From Geothermobacter hydrogeniphilus (lineage in GTDB: Bacteria > Desulfobacterota > Desulfuromonadia > Desulfuromonadales > Geothermobacteraceae), in NCBI RefSeq assembly GCF_002898515.1, contig NZ_PPFX01000013.1:23278-87277 (forward strand): a stretch of DNA of 64,000 bases, given 5' to 3'. The notes under the pieces are model-generated. The model was not told the origin of the DNA. It worked only from the letters and a program-made list of their open reading frames with translations, and did not search any database. Shown here one piece after another: positions 23,245 through 31,495 of the stretch. The translations under genes and the position numbers were made by a program. The stretch's first letter is position 1; each line of letters starts with the position of its first letter.

Positions 23245-23658
23245 ATGGCAGAAAAACTGACACTGCAATTGGTTACGCCCTATAAGAAGGTGCTTAGCGC
23301 CGAGGTTGACGAGGTGACCGCCCCGGGAACCCTGGGTGAACTGGGTCTGTTGCCGGGACATACTCCGTTGCTGACGACCCTCAAGATCGGCGAGCTTTCC
23401 TACAAGCAGGGGAACGAGAACTTTCATGTCGCCGTCAACTGGGGCTATCTCGAAGTCGAGGAAGACCAGGTCAATGTTCTGGTCGAAACGGCCGAACCGG
23501 CTGACGAAATCGATCTCGAGCGTGCCAGGGCCGCCCTCGGCCGGGCCGAAGAGAAGCTCAAGGGACTCGATCCCGAAGACAAGAATTTCAAGATCATGGA
23601 AGCTGCCCTTGAACGGGCGATGATCAGAATTCAGGTGGCCGGCCGCAAGGGCCGCTGA
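23245..23658 (+). CDS. atpC: ATP synthase F1 subunit epsilon
   Basis: Epsilon couples gamma to the c-ring and can inhibit ATP hydrolysis. The 137-residue product has the N-terminal beta sandwich (LTLQLVTPYKKVLSAEVDEVTAPGTLGELGLLPGHTPLLTTLK) and a C-terminal helical hairpin rich in Ala/Glu/Arg. It is the last gene of the operon and a strong terminator follows within 30 bp. Confidence 0.96.
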   Translation: MAEKLTLQLVTPYKKVLSAEVDEVTAPGTLGELGLLPGHTPLLTTLKIGELSYKQGNENFHVAVNWGYLEVEEDQVNVLVETAEPADEIDLERARAALGRAEEKLKGLDPEDKNFKIMEAALERAMIRIQVAGRKGR

Positions 23659-23683
23659 TTCTTCTCATCATGTCAATAAAATG

Positions 23684-23717
23684 AAAAAGGGCGACCTTTC
23701 GGGGTCGCCCTTTTTTT
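23684..23717 (+). terminator. intrinsic terminator of the atp operon
   Basis: GGGCGACC (23689-23696), loop TTTCGG, GGTCGCCC (23703-23710), extended by A-T pairs, then a run of seven T. It is also usable from the minus strand (poly-A on the other side), so it can end the convergent regulator gene too. Confidence 0.9.
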
Positions 23718-23735
23718 ATCAGAATTCAGCGCGCC

Positions 23736-24467
23736 TCAGTTGAGCAGCTGATTGTCCTCTTCAAGCTGCCGCATCTTGTCCATGACCAGTTCCAGGTGGA
23801 TGCGCATCGCCTCGCGGGCCCGTTCCGGTTCATGGGCACGGATGGCCTCAAGGATTTCAAGATGATGTTTCATCAGCAGGTCGATGTAGCCTTCCTTCTG
23901 GTAGAATTCCATCAGGGCGACCATGATGGTGGTGTGGAACAGCTCCTGGATGGTGTTGAGAACATGCAGCTGGATGGTATTATGCGCCGCGGCGGTGATG
24001 GCATAATGAAATCTGGCGTCAATGTCGGGTTTCCAGCCGCCATTGCTGGCCTGGCGTTTCATTTCCTGGTAGAGAGCGTCAAGGCGGGCGATGTCTTCGG
24101 GGGTGGCGCGTTCGGCGGCCAGGTAGGCCGACCAGGTTTCGAGCCCCACGCGGACCTCGGCCAGGGAATAGAGCATTTTGGGGTTTTTCTCGACCATGCT
24201 GGTCAACGGGTCGGCCATGGTGGCTTCGGTCAACGAGAGGACGAAGGTTCCCCCGCCCTGGCGCGATTCAACCAGTCCCATCGCTTCCAGCACCATGATC
24301 GCCTCGCGGACCGAGGGGCGGCTGACGCCAAGCAGGGACGCCAGCTCCCTCTCTGAAGGGACGCGTTCGCCCGGTTTCAGGTCTCCCTCGGAAATCAGGG
24401 TTCTGATCTGTTCAACGATTTCTTCGGAGATTTTCTTCGGTCGGATGGGCTTGAAAACGTTGGTCAT
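23736..24467 (-). CDS. GntR-family regulator, FadR/PdhR-like (FCD domain)
   Basis: This is a transcription factor with a metabolite-responsive C-terminal domain. ATG 24467 (MTNVFKPIRPKKISEEIVEQ) gives 243 residues; the longer open frame to 24572 would read through the operator region. The winged helix spans about 10-75 (GERVPSERELASLLGVSRPSVREAIMVLEAMGLVESRQGGGTFV). The FCD domain (about 90-230) carries conserved Asp/His positions in DARFHYAITAAAHNT and MRIHLELV. It resembles LldR/PdhR/GlcC-type regulators of carboxylate use; the effector is unknown. A TGGTnnnACCA site lies upstream, pointing to autoregulation. Confidence 0.88.
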   Translation of the reverse strand: MTNVFKPIRPKKISEEIVEQIRTLISEGDLKPGERVPSERELASLLGVSRPSVREAIMVLEAMGLVESRQGGGTFVLSLTEATMADPLTSMVEKNPKMLYSLAEVRVGLETWSAYLAAERATPEDIARLDALYQEMKRQASNGGWKPDIDARFHYAITAAAHNTIQLHVLNTIQELFHTTIMVALMEFYQKEGYIDLLMKHHLEILEAIRAHEPERAREAMRIHLELVMDKMRQLEEDNQLLN

Positions 24468-24489
24468 TCCACTGCTCCAAGAAGTGAAT

Positions 24490-24511
24490 TGGTAAGACCA
24501 GTTTTTTACCA
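24490..24511. promoter_or_regulatory. TGGT-N3-ACCA operator between the GntR gene and dinB
   Basis: TGGTAAGACCA (24490-24500) has the half-site pattern of PdhR/LldR/GlcC-type FadR-family operators. A second, overlapping inverted repeat is TGGTAA (24490-24495) with TTACCA (24506-24511). The 73-bp divergent gap holds both start regions, so the site could repress the regulator and influence dinB. Confidence 0.6.
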
Positions 24512-24540
24512 CTGATAACGATAAAAGGCAAGCTGGCGCC

Positions 24541-25761
24541 ATGACAGGAACCGTGACCGATAAGACCATCATTCATTGTGACATGGATGCTTTCTTCGCT
24601 TCCGTCGAGCAGCTGGATCGGCCTGAGCTTGCCGGACGAGCGGTGCTGGTCGGCGGCAGTCGCGAGCGAGGTGTGGTCAGTGCCTGTTCGTACCAGGCCC
24701 GCCCGTTTGGAGTCCGTTCCGGGATGGCGATGAGCAAGGCCCTGGCGCGCTGCCCCGGGGCGGTGGTTCTGCCGGTGAGGATGGAACGCTACCGGGAGGT
24801 ATCTCGGCAGGTTTTTTCGATCTTCTCAGACTACAGCGACCTGATCGAGCCGCTTTCCATCGACGAGGCCTTTCTCGACGTCAGTGGCTGCCTGCGTCTG
24901 CTGGGGTCCGGGGTGAAAATAGCCGAAGCCATTCGCCATCGGGTACGCCGGGACCTCGGCCTGCCGATCAGTGCCGGAGTGGCGCCTAACAAGTTTCTCG
25001 CCAAGCTCGCTTCGGAAGAAGCCAAGCCGAACGGCTTGCTGGAGATTCTCTCCGGGGAGGTGGATGCCTTTCTGTTGCCGTTGGACATCGGCAAGCTCTG
25101 GGGGGTCGGACGAGTGATGGCGGAAAAGCTTCGAGCCCTAGGTATAGATCGTGTTTCTGACCTGCGCGGGTGGCGGCGCGAGGATCTGTGCCGGCGCTTC
25201 GGTCGCGAGGGTGCCCGGTTCTATGAGCTTGCGCGTGGAATTGACCCCAGACCGGTTGATCCGGGGCGCGAAATCAAGTCGATCGGCGCCGAGGAGACCT
25301 TCTCCAGGGACCTCACGAATCCGAAAGAGATACGTCGTCAGCTGCTGTCGCAGGCTGAGAAGGTCGCGCGCCGGGTACGCAAGCAAGGATTGGCGGCGAT
25401 GGGGCTGATGTTGAAAATAAAGTATGCGGATTTTTCAACCCGAAGCAGAAGCCACCGGTTCCGGAACCCCGCGCGCGAGGCCGAGGAGATCTGGCGGGTA
25501 GCGCTGGAGCTGCTGAAAGATACCGAGGTCGGGTTGAGGCCGGTGCGATTGACCGGCATCTACCTGACCGACCTGGTCAACCCGGAGCGGGGCCAGCAGG
25601 AACTCTTCTGTGACCCGATGGTGGAACGCCGGCAGAAGTTGATCTGCGCCATCGACGAATTGCAGGACCGTTTTGGTTCGAAGGCAACCAGGCGTGCGAC
25701 CCTGCTCGAAGGAAAAGGCTCAGTTCAATGCGTCCAGAAGGGGGAGGACGGCGGCGAGTGA
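24541..25761 (+). CDS. dinB: DNA polymerase IV (Y-family)
   Basis: Pol IV performs translesion synthesis and is usually clamp-dependent. The 406-residue product has the catalytic motifs HCDMDAFFASVEQ (about 12) and SIDEAFLDVS (about 108), the helix-hairpin-helix KLWGVGRVMAEKLRALGI, and a little-finger domain. The C-terminal RATLLEGKGSVQ tail is not a clear clamp-binding motif; QQELF near residue 355 could be one. Its 3' end overlaps the convergent TIM-barrel gene by 42 bp. Confidence 0.95.
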   Translation: MTGTVTDKTIIHCDMDAFFASVEQLDRPELAGRAVLVGGSRERGVVSACSYQARPFGVRSGMAMSKALARCPGAVVLPVRMERYREVSRQVFSIFSDYSDLIEPLSIDEAFLDVSGCLRLLGSGVKIAEAIRHRVRRDLGLPISAGVAPNKFLAKLASEEAKPNGLLEILSGEVDAFLLPLDIGKLWGVGRVMAEKLRALGIDRVSDLRGWRREDLCRRFGREGARFYELARGIDPRPVDPGREIKSIGAEETFSRDLTNPKEIRRQLLSQAEKVARRVRKQGLAAMGLMLKIKYADFSTRSRSHRFRNPAREAEEIWRVALELLKDTEVGLRPVRLTGIYLTDLVNPERGQQELFCDPMVERRQKLICAIDELQDRFGSKATRRATLLEGKGSVQCVQKGEDGGE

Positions 25762-26502
25762 ATGATCAAGATGCGTCTGGCTGTGGGCTTCAAGGGTGAT
25801 GCTCGGGCGCAGGCCGGTCTCTGTCAGGTGTGACCAGAGCGGGGTGAAGTCGATCTGCCCGGCACCGACCGGCAGGTGGTCGTCCTGGCGGCCGAAATTG
25901 TCGTGCAGGTGAAGGTGAAAGAGCTTGGTGTCGAGACTCTGCAGCCACTCGGTCAGGGTCGGCTTTCCGAACAGAGCCCAATGACCGATATCGAAACAGT
26001 GACCGAAGGACGGGTGATCAAGGCCGTCGACCTGTTCCCGCAGCAGAACGGAATCCTCGTCATAGATATTTTCCAGCGCCAGGCGGATTCCCAGACGTTC
26101 GGCCCTGACGCAGAGTTGCGGCCAGAAGTGTAGTGCCTGCTGCAGCCAGGCCCGGCGTTGCTTGCCATAACGCCAGCTGTCGTAGCCGGGATGAAACACC
26201 ACCAGCCTGGCAGCGAGACGATCCGCGGCATCAAGGGTTTGTAGAAAACGCTGCAGAGTCACCTGCTGAACCAGCGGTTCCACGGCGCCGGGGTTGAGAT
26301 CCATGAACGGGGCGTGGACGGTGACCGCCAGCGAGGCGGCCTGAAAGCGGGCCCCGAGGTTGGTGAAATAGCCCGGTTCATGCAGGTCGAGATCAATTGC
26401 CTGCAGACCGAGTTCAGGTTGCAGACGACGCTCCAGCAGGCTCGGCAGATACATTTCGACCTGTCGGAAGGGGACGTGGACGTGCAGAAAGGATGGCACC
26501 AT
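25720..26502 (-). CDS. sugar phosphate isomerase/epimerase-like TIM-barrel protein
   Basis: The 260-residue protein belongs to the xylose isomerase-like/AP endonuclease 2 TIM-barrel superfamily. Metal-ligand-like residues are seen in VTVHAPFMDLNPG, LVVFHPGYDSW, LALENIYDED, GHCFDIGHW, LFHLHLHDNFGRQDDHLPVGAGQIDF and ITLEAHS. These are the ordered His/Glu/Asp motifs of the family. The true substrate cannot be told from sequence. It starts 2 bp after the K+ channel/RCK gene and is probably cotranscribed with it. Confidence 0.8.
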   Translation of the reverse strand: MVPSFLHVHVPFRQVEMYLPSLLERRLQPELGLQAIDLDLHEPGYFTNLGARFQAASLAVTVHAPFMDLNPGAVEPLVQQVTLQRFLQTLDAADRLAARLVVFHPGYDSWRYGKQRRAWLQQALHFWPQLCVRAERLGIRLALENIYDEDSVLLREQVDGLDHPSFGHCFDIGHWALFGKPTLTEWLQSLDTKLFHLHLHDNFGRQDDHLPVGAGQIDFTPLWSHLTETGLRPSITLEAHSQTHLDHSLAAVLPLLDALN

Positions 26503-26504
26503 GG

Positions 26505-27509
26505 TCAGCTCCGTCCGGCGGCGATCCGTTCCAGGTTTTCTATCGCCGGCCGTTCTCCAAGGGTGATCAGGATATCCCCGGCGGCAATGACGGTTTCGGA
26601 GGCCGGGTTGAAAACCATTGTACCATCCCTCTTCTTGATGCCGACGATGATGGTTCCCAGGTCCTTGCGGATCCCCGACGTCAACAGGGTTTGACCGGCA
26701 AGGGATGATTCCCGGCCCACCAGCACCTCTTCCATCTGCAGTTCCAGGCGATGTCCGGCGGTGGCGATTTCGATGAAGTCGACCACGGATGGGCGCAGGA
26801 TCGCCTGGGCCATGCGGGTGGCGCCGATCACATAGGGAGAAATAACCTTGGAGGCCCCGGCCCGTCGCAGCTTCAGCTCGGAACCCTCTTCTCCGGCCCG
26901 GGCGAGGATGAAGAGGTTGGGATTGAGACCGCGGGCGGTGAGAGTGATATAGACATTTTCGGTGTCGGAGGTGACCGCGGTGATCAGCCCGTTGGCCTTG
27001 CGGATGCCGGCCTTTTCAAGGGTTGCGTCGTCGGTGGCGTCGCCGGCGACGAACAGGATGCCGTCATCCGACAGTCGCCCGCAGAGGACGGGATCCTTTT
27101 CGACGACGACGAAAGGCATCGGCCGGGCGGCAAATTCGCGGCAGATCAAGGTGCCGATCCGCCCGTAGCCGCAGACAATGTAATGTCCCTGCAGTTTTGA
27201 GATCTTTTTCTGCAATTTCTTCCTCCCCAGCAACTGTCGCAGCTGACCTTCGACGATCATCTGGATCAGGCTGCCGACGGCGTAGGCGATAATCCCGGCG
27301 CCGAAAATGATGAGCAGAATGGTGAAGGCCTTGCCTTCAGGTGAGAGCGGGCGAACTTCGCGGAAACCGACGGTGGAGAGGGTGATCACCGTCATGTAAA
27401 GGGCGTCGAAGGGAGCCCAGCCTTCGAGCAGGGAATAGCTGACCGTGCCGAAGCCGATAACCGCGACCAGGGTCAGGAGAGAAAAGCGAAGATGGCGGAC
27501 CGGGTCCAT
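26505..27509 (-). CDS. potassium channel with cytoplasmic TrkA-N/TrkA-C (RCK) domains
   Basis: ATG 27509 (MDPVRHLRFSLLTLVAVIGFG) gives 334 residues. It has two membrane helices (about 8-28 and 65-90) around a pore loop reading TLSTVGFREVRP, so the selectivity filter is TVGFR rather than the usual TVGYG/TVGFG. An NAD-binding RCK domain follows (HYIVCGYGRIGTLICREFA, about 113), with an RCK-C domain after it (ILITLGERPAIENL near the end). It likely conducts K+ under nucleotide or ligand control. A longer open frame to 27623 is less likely because it would include the operator region of the next gene. Confidence 0.85.
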   Translation of the reverse strand: MDPVRHLRFSLLTLVAVIGFGTVSYSLLEGWAPFDALYMTVITLSTVGFREVRPLSPEGKAFTILLIIFGAGIIAYAVGSLIQMIVEGQLRQLLGRKKLQKKISKLQGHYIVCGYGRIGTLICREFAARPMPFVVVEKDPVLCGRLSDDGILFVAGDATDDATLEKAGIRKANGLITAVTSDTENVYITLTARGLNPNLFILARAGEEGSELKLRRAGASKVISPYVIGATRMAQAILRPSVVDFIEIATAGHRLELQMEEVLVGRESSLAGQTLLTSGIRKDLGTIIVGIKKRDGTMVFNPASETVIAAGDILITLGERPAIENLERIAAGRS

Positions 27510-27596
27510 GCAGGCTCCAGAGGTGGATTTTTCGGGATCATAGCGACAGCCGGCCAAAATGGCAAGTTGAAGGGCTTCAGGCGGGCAAGAAAAAGC

Positions 27597-27624
27597 TTGA
27601 CATGGCTTGTATACTGTATACAAT
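27597..27624 (+). promoter_or_regulatory. promoter with embedded GTATAC palindrome (GntR operator)
   Basis: TTGACA (27597-27602) and TACAAT (27619-27624) are 16 bp apart. The perfect palindrome TTGTATACTGTATACAA (27607-27623) fills the spacer and enters the -10, a textbook repressor position. The promoter points at the GntR gene starting at 27721, suggesting autorepression. The same core occurs before the atp operon at 17741-17753. Confidence 0.75.
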
Positions 27625-27720
27625 CAAACATGCTAAACTTTAGTGACTCCGCCGTCACTTTCCCGTGTGGAATGAACAAGCTGTCAGTGGTGTGCGGGGT
27701 ATCTGGAATGGAGATTTCCG

Positions 27721-28431
27721 TTGCGAAAAAAACCGATTGAACGCCATCAGACACTCCGCGAGAAAATTCTCGAAACCATTCGTGAATCGATCCTCAAGGG
27801 CAATTTGAAACCCGGCGAGAAAGTCGCCGAACCGGAGCTGGCGGAACGTTTCGGCATCAGCCGCACGCCGATCCGTGAAGCTTTCCGGCAGCTCGAATCG
27901 GAGGGTTACCTGACGGTCATCCCCCGCAAAGGAGCGGTCGTCACCGAACTCTCCGAGCGCGATGTCAGCGAGTTTTACGCCATCAAGAGCATCCTCGAAG
28001 GCTATGCCGCCCGGCTCGCCGCCCGCAACCTCAGTCCGCGGGATATCGACAAGCTCGAACAGATCAACAAGCGTCTTGAGCAGCTGGCCGAAGAAGGAGA
28101 CGTGAAAAGTTTCTACCGGGTCCACAATGAATTTCACGATCTTTTCATCAAGGCCTCCGGTAATGAGAAACTGGCAGAGCTGATTGAACAGGTGGGGATG
28201 AAATTCAACCGTCTGCGGATGGCGTCCCTCTCCCTGCCCGGACGGATGGAGATTTCGGTTGCCGAGCATCGCAAGATCATCGCTGCCTTCAAGGAAAAAG
28301 ACGGAGAGTCCGCTGACAATCTGGTTAGTCGCACCGCGGCGCTCGGGGGCAAAGTGCTGATCCAGAGCATGGGGGGGGCGCACGCCCACAAGGATGCGAT
28401 AGACCTGCTTGACGAAGCGGTTGATATCTGA
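27721..28431 (+). CDS. GntR-family transcriptional regulator (FCD domain)
   Basis: The 236-residue product starts at TTG 27721 (RKKPIERHQTLREKILETIRESI) with GGAG at 27710-27713. The winged helix (LKPGEKVAEPELAERFGISRTPIREAFRQLESEGYLTVIPRKGAVV) is followed by an FCD domain with His-containing metal positions (HNEFHDLFIKASGN, SVAEHRKIIAAF). The palindrome in its promoter is the likely operator. The ligand and regulon are not known. Confidence 0.88.
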   Translation: MRKKPIERHQTLREKILETIRESILKGNLKPGEKVAEPELAERFGISRTPIREAFRQLESEGYLTVIPRKGAVVTELSERDVSEFYAIKSILEGYAARLAARNLSPRDIDKLEQINKRLEQLAEEGDVKSFYRVHNEFHDLFIKASGNEKLAELIEQVGMKFNRLRMASLSLPGRMEISVAEHRKIIAAFKEKDGESADNLVSRTAALGGKVLIQSMGGAHAHKDAIDLLDEAVDI

Positions 28432-28466
28432 TCAATCTCGTGAAACGGTGACGCTCTCACTGTCTC

Positions 28467-28494
28467 AGATAGAAGAATAAAGATAGAAGAATAA
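28467..28494. repeat. 14-bp tandem duplication
   Basis: AGATAGAAGAATAA occurs twice head to tail (28467-28480 and 28481-28494) in the gap after the GntR gene. It looks like a replication-slippage duplication without visible function. Confidence 0.7.
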
Positions 28495-28504
28495 GAGTTC
28501 TTGC

Positions 28505-28539
28505 CCGGTGACCTGCATGAGAGGTCGCCGGTTTTTTTT
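28505..28539 (+). terminator. intrinsic terminator after the GntR gene
   Basis: CCGGTGACCT (28505-28514) and AGGTCGCCGG (28522-28531) form a 10-bp stem with one mismatch, followed by eight T. It ends the GntR transcript 74 bp after its stop codon. Confidence 0.85.
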
Positions 28540-28623
28540 GGTCGCGGTCGGTCAGGGTATAAAGAGGCCACCGGGGAATGTCGATATGTAGGAGTGGCAG
28601 GAGATAAGCAGAAGGCGAGGAGA

Positions 28624-29637
28624 ATGACCAGCCAATCCCTTACCCAGATGGCCCCGGAGCCTTCGGCGAAGGCAACCCTCGTTGATGGAGAAGCGGGGGA
28701 TCTCTATGCCATCGGCATGGATTGCCTGCACCCCGACCTGCGGGCGCCCTGTGATCTCTACCGGCGGTTGCGGACCGGGGAGTTTGTCTTCTTCGCCCGA
28801 GAGGGAATACCCTTCGACGATAGGGTCAAGGCGAGCCTGCTGGAGTTCGGGGTGGAATGTCTCTATATCCGGGAACAGGATGTCGGGCGGTTTTTCCTCT
28901 ATATCAAGCAGACCCTTGAAAAGATCGTCAAGGACCCTACGGCTTCGGCCGAACACAAGGCTTCTGCGGTCCACATGTCCTGCCGGGAAACCATGCGGCG
29001 GGCCTACAGTGATCCGCGGGCCAGTTTTCTGCAGCAGGCCCATGAAGTGATCACGCCGACCGTTGACCTGATTGTCAACGACGAAGAGGCGACCCGCTGC
29101 CTGATCCGGCTGACGGCTTATGACCATTGCACCTACGTTCATTCCACCAATGTCGGCATCTTCGGGGTCGCCCTGGCGCGCATTATCCACGGTCACGAAT
29201 CGGCAGCGGTGATGGAACGGCTCGGCGCCGGTTTTTTTCTCCACGACCTCGGCAAATGCATGATCCCGATTGAAATTCTAAACAAGCCGGGAGCGCTGAC
29301 CGCCGCCGAACGGCAGGTTGTCAACCGTCACCCCCTCGACGGCTACCACCTGCTGCAGGAACGCGGCTTCATGACCGAAGAGGCGGAGATCCTCACCCTT
29401 CAGCATCATGAACGGGAAGATGGCAAGGGCTATCCGGCCGGCCTGACCACGCCCGATATCCACCCCTACGCCCGCATCTGCCGGCTGGTCGACGTCTACG
29501 AGGCGCTGACCGCCGAGCGCCCCTACCACCAGCGCCGCAGCACCTTCGAGGCGCTCAAGTTCATGCAGGAAAAGATCCTCACCGATATCGACCAGGAGCT
29601 GATGGTCAATTTTGTGCGGTTGTTTGCCAGGAATTGA
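28624..29637 (+). CDS. HD-GYP domain protein (putative cyclic-di-GMP phosphodiesterase)
   Basis: ATG 28624 (MTSQSLTQMAPEPSAKATLV), behind a GAGGAG site, gives 337 residues; an open frame continues upstream but runs through the terminator. After a roughly 120-residue N-terminal region of unknown type comes a complete HD-GYP domain: HCTYVHS (168-174), HD at 207-208 in LHDLGK, NRHPLDGYHLL, and HHEREDGKGYP (261-271). Proteins with all these residues hydrolyse cyclic di-GMP, so it is probably an active phosphodiesterase acting in the cytoplasm. The gene ends at a perfect hairpin. Confidence 0.88.
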   Translation: MTSQSLTQMAPEPSAKATLVDGEAGDLYAIGMDCLHPDLRAPCDLYRRLRTGEFVFFAREGIPFDDRVKASLLEFGVECLYIREQDVGRFFLYIKQTLEKIVKDPTASAEHKASAVHMSCRETMRRAYSDPRASFLQQAHEVITPTVDLIVNDEEATRCLIRLTAYDHCTYVHSTNVGIFGVALARIIHGHESAAVMERLGAGFFLHDLGKCMIPIEILNKPGALTAAERQVVNRHPLDGYHLLQERGFMTEEAEILTLQHHEREDGKGYPAGLTTPDIHPYARICRLVDVYEALTAERPYHQRRSTFEALKFMQEKILTDIDQELMVNFVRLFARN

Positions 29638-29643
29638 AGAAAC

Positions 29644-29684
29644 GCAGAGCACAGAGGAAAACAAATTCTCTGTGCTCTGCGTGA
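29644..29684. terminator. perfect hairpin between convergent genes
   Basis: ACGCAGAGCACAGAG and its exact complement CTCTGTGCTCTGCGT face each other across a short A-rich loop, starting within 10 bases of the HD-GYP stop codon. It lies between the HD-GYP gene (+) and the ABC permease gene (-) and can serve as a bidirectional transcript end, although no strong T-run follows. The words resemble those in the gyrB-gyrA gap. Confidence 0.6.
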
Positions 29685-29700
29685 CTTCTGTGGTGACCCT

Positions 29701-30492
29701 TCAGTTCCGCAGCCGGTATCCCTTGCCGATCAGCAGCGCGACGATGCTGAAGAGAATGATCGCCTGCGCCGCGGCGACGCCGAAGGCAACGCTGAAGGAG
29801 AGGTCGCCGACGCCGAGGACGGCGTGACGGAAGCCGTCGATCAGGTAGAAAAGCGGGTTGAGATGGGAGAGACCGGCCCAGAAGCCGGGCAGGATGGAGA
29901 TCGGGTAGAAGACCCCGCCGAGGTAGATCAGCGGCAGGATCAAGAAGTTGGTGAACATCGACAGGGCATCGAAATTATTGGCGAAAATGGCCGCCAGCAG
30001 CCCGAACTGGGCGAACAGGAAGCTGGCCAGGCAGGCCATCGCCAGGGCTGCCGGAGGGTGCGCCCAAGGTAGCTTGGCGAACAGGGTCGAGATCAGCCAG
30101 ACCGCCAGGCCGACACCGGTGCCGCGGATCATTGCCGCCAGGGTGTAGGCGCAGATGAACTGCGGTGGAGAGATCGGGGTCACCAGCAGGTCGACGATGT
30201 TGCCGAGATAGCGCGACATGAAGAGGCTGGAGCTGGTATTGGCGAAGGAGTTGTTGATCACCCCCATCAGGATCAGGCCGGGAATGACGAACTGGGCATA
30301 GGAGAAGCCCTCCAGCACGCTGATCCGCTCGCCGAGGGTGGCGCCGAAGACGAACAGGTAGAGAGAGGCGGAGATGATCGGCGCCAGCAGGGTCTGGGAC
30401 GAGACCCGCAGAAAACGACGGATTTCCTTCTGGGTCAGGGTCCAGAAGGGCTGCCAGCGATGGTAGCGGCGATTGCCGAAAACCAGTTTCAT
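29701..30492 (-). CDS. ABC-2 type transporter permease
   Basis: This 263-residue membrane protein is of the ABC-2 exporter type with about six membrane helices. Recognisable blocks are FSYAQFVIPGLILMGVINNSF, SRYLGNIVDLLVTPISPPQFICAYTLAAM and ILPLIYLGGVFYPISILPGFW...LNPLFYLIDGFRHAVLG. The last block is the ABC-2 signature region. It starts inside the stop of the ATPase gene (ATGA overlap), so the two are translationally coupled. The substrate is unknown; such pairs export drugs, lipids or polysaccharides. Confidence 0.9.
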   Translation of the reverse strand: MKLVFGNRRYHRWQPFWTLTQKEIRRFLRVSSQTLLAPIISASLYLFVFGATLGERISVLEGFSYAQFVIPGLILMGVINNSFANTSSSLFMSRYLGNIVDLLVTPISPPQFICAYTLAAMIRGTGVGLAVWLISTLFAKLPWAHPPAALAMACLASFLFAQFGLLAAIFANNFDALSMFTNFLILPLIYLGGVFYPISILPGFWAGLSHLNPLFYLIDGFRHAVLGVGDLSFSVAFGVAAAQAIILFSIVALLIGKGYRLRN

Positions 30493-31445
30493 GCTTCCCC
30501 TCCCCCGTTGTTTTTGAGGCCGGTCATTTCGATAAAGATATCTTCGAGGTTCGGCTGCCGGGTTTCAATCTCCGCCACCTGCAGGCCTAGGCTGCTGATG
30601 CGCCCGAGCAATTCACCGCTGGCAGCCCCCCGCGGCACCGGCAGGGTCAGAATCAGCCCCTCCCCCTCCAGGCGCGGTTCAAGGTCGGCCAGTTCCGGCG
30701 GCGGCGAAGCCAGGGGATGTTTCAGCTGCAGCACCAGCTCCCGCCGGCCGCAGCGCTGCAGCAGGCTGGAAGTCTTTTCCAGGGCGAGGATTTCGCCGTG
30801 GTTCATGATGGCGATCCGTTCGCACATCTGCTCGGCCTCTTCGAGGTAGTGGGTGGTGAGCAGGATACTGGTCCCCTGGTTGTTGATCTCGCGGACGAAG
30901 TCCCACAGCGAATGACGCAGTTCAACATCGACGCCGGCGGTCGGTTCATCGAGAATCAGCAGCTTCGGCTTGTGAATCAGCGCCTTGGCGATCATCATCC
31001 GCCGTTTCAGGCCGCCGGAGAGCTTGATGATCACCTTGCCGAGATGCGGCCGCAGGCCGAGACGGTCGATCAGCATGTTGCGCCAGGCCGGGTCGTCATC
31101 GACCCCGAAGTAGCCGGAGTGGATGCGCAGCGACCGGTCGATGGTGAAGAAGTTGTCGATGACGATTTCCTGGTGCATGACTCCGGTCAGCCGGCGGGTC
31201 AGCCGGTAGTCGCGAACATTGTCGAGGCCGAAGATTTCCACCCGGCCGCCGCCGATGCGGGTGACCCCGGCGATCATGTTGATGGTGGTGCTCTTGCCGG
31301 CGCCGTTGGGACCGAGCAGGCCGAAGATCTCGCCGGCGCGGATTTCAAAGGAGATCCCTTTGACCACTTCAGGGCCGTCGAAGCGTTTGCGCAGATCGGT
31401 GATTTTCAGCGCCGGAGAAGTTTGATTTGCAGTTGTCGCGTGCAT
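30489..31445 (-). CDS. ABC transporter ATP-binding protein
   Basis: ATG 31445 (MHATTANQTSPALKITDLRKRF) gives 318 residues. The motifs are Walker A GPNGAGKST, the Q-loop near MHQE, a signature LSGGLKRRMMIAKAL, Walker B LLILDEPTAGVD and the H-loop TTHYLEEAEQ. A roughly 80-residue C-terminal extension ends NLEDIFIEMTGLKNN, typical of DrrA/NodI-like exporters. It partners the ABC-2 permease. A longer open frame upstream would run through the palindrome at 31496-31612 and is rejected. Confidence 0.92.
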   Translation of the reverse strand: MHATTANQTSPALKITDLRKRFDGPEVVKGISFEIRAGEIFGLLGPNGAGKSTTINMIAGVTRIGGGRVEIFGLDNVRDYRLTRRLTGVMHQEIVIDNFFTIDRSLRIHSGYFGVDDDPAWRNMLIDRLGLRPHLGKVIIKLSGGLKRRMMIAKALIHKPKLLILDEPTAGVDVELRHSLWDFVREINNQGTSILLTTHYLEEAEQMCERIAIMNHGEILALEKTSSLLQRCGRRELVLQLKHPLASPPPELADLEPRLEGEGLILTLPVPRGAASGELLGRISSLGLQVAEIETRQPNLEDIFIEMTGLKNNGGGEA

Positions 31446-31495
31446 GAGGGGTATAATAGGCGCAAGTACGCTAAAGGACAACCACAGCGGTAAGC

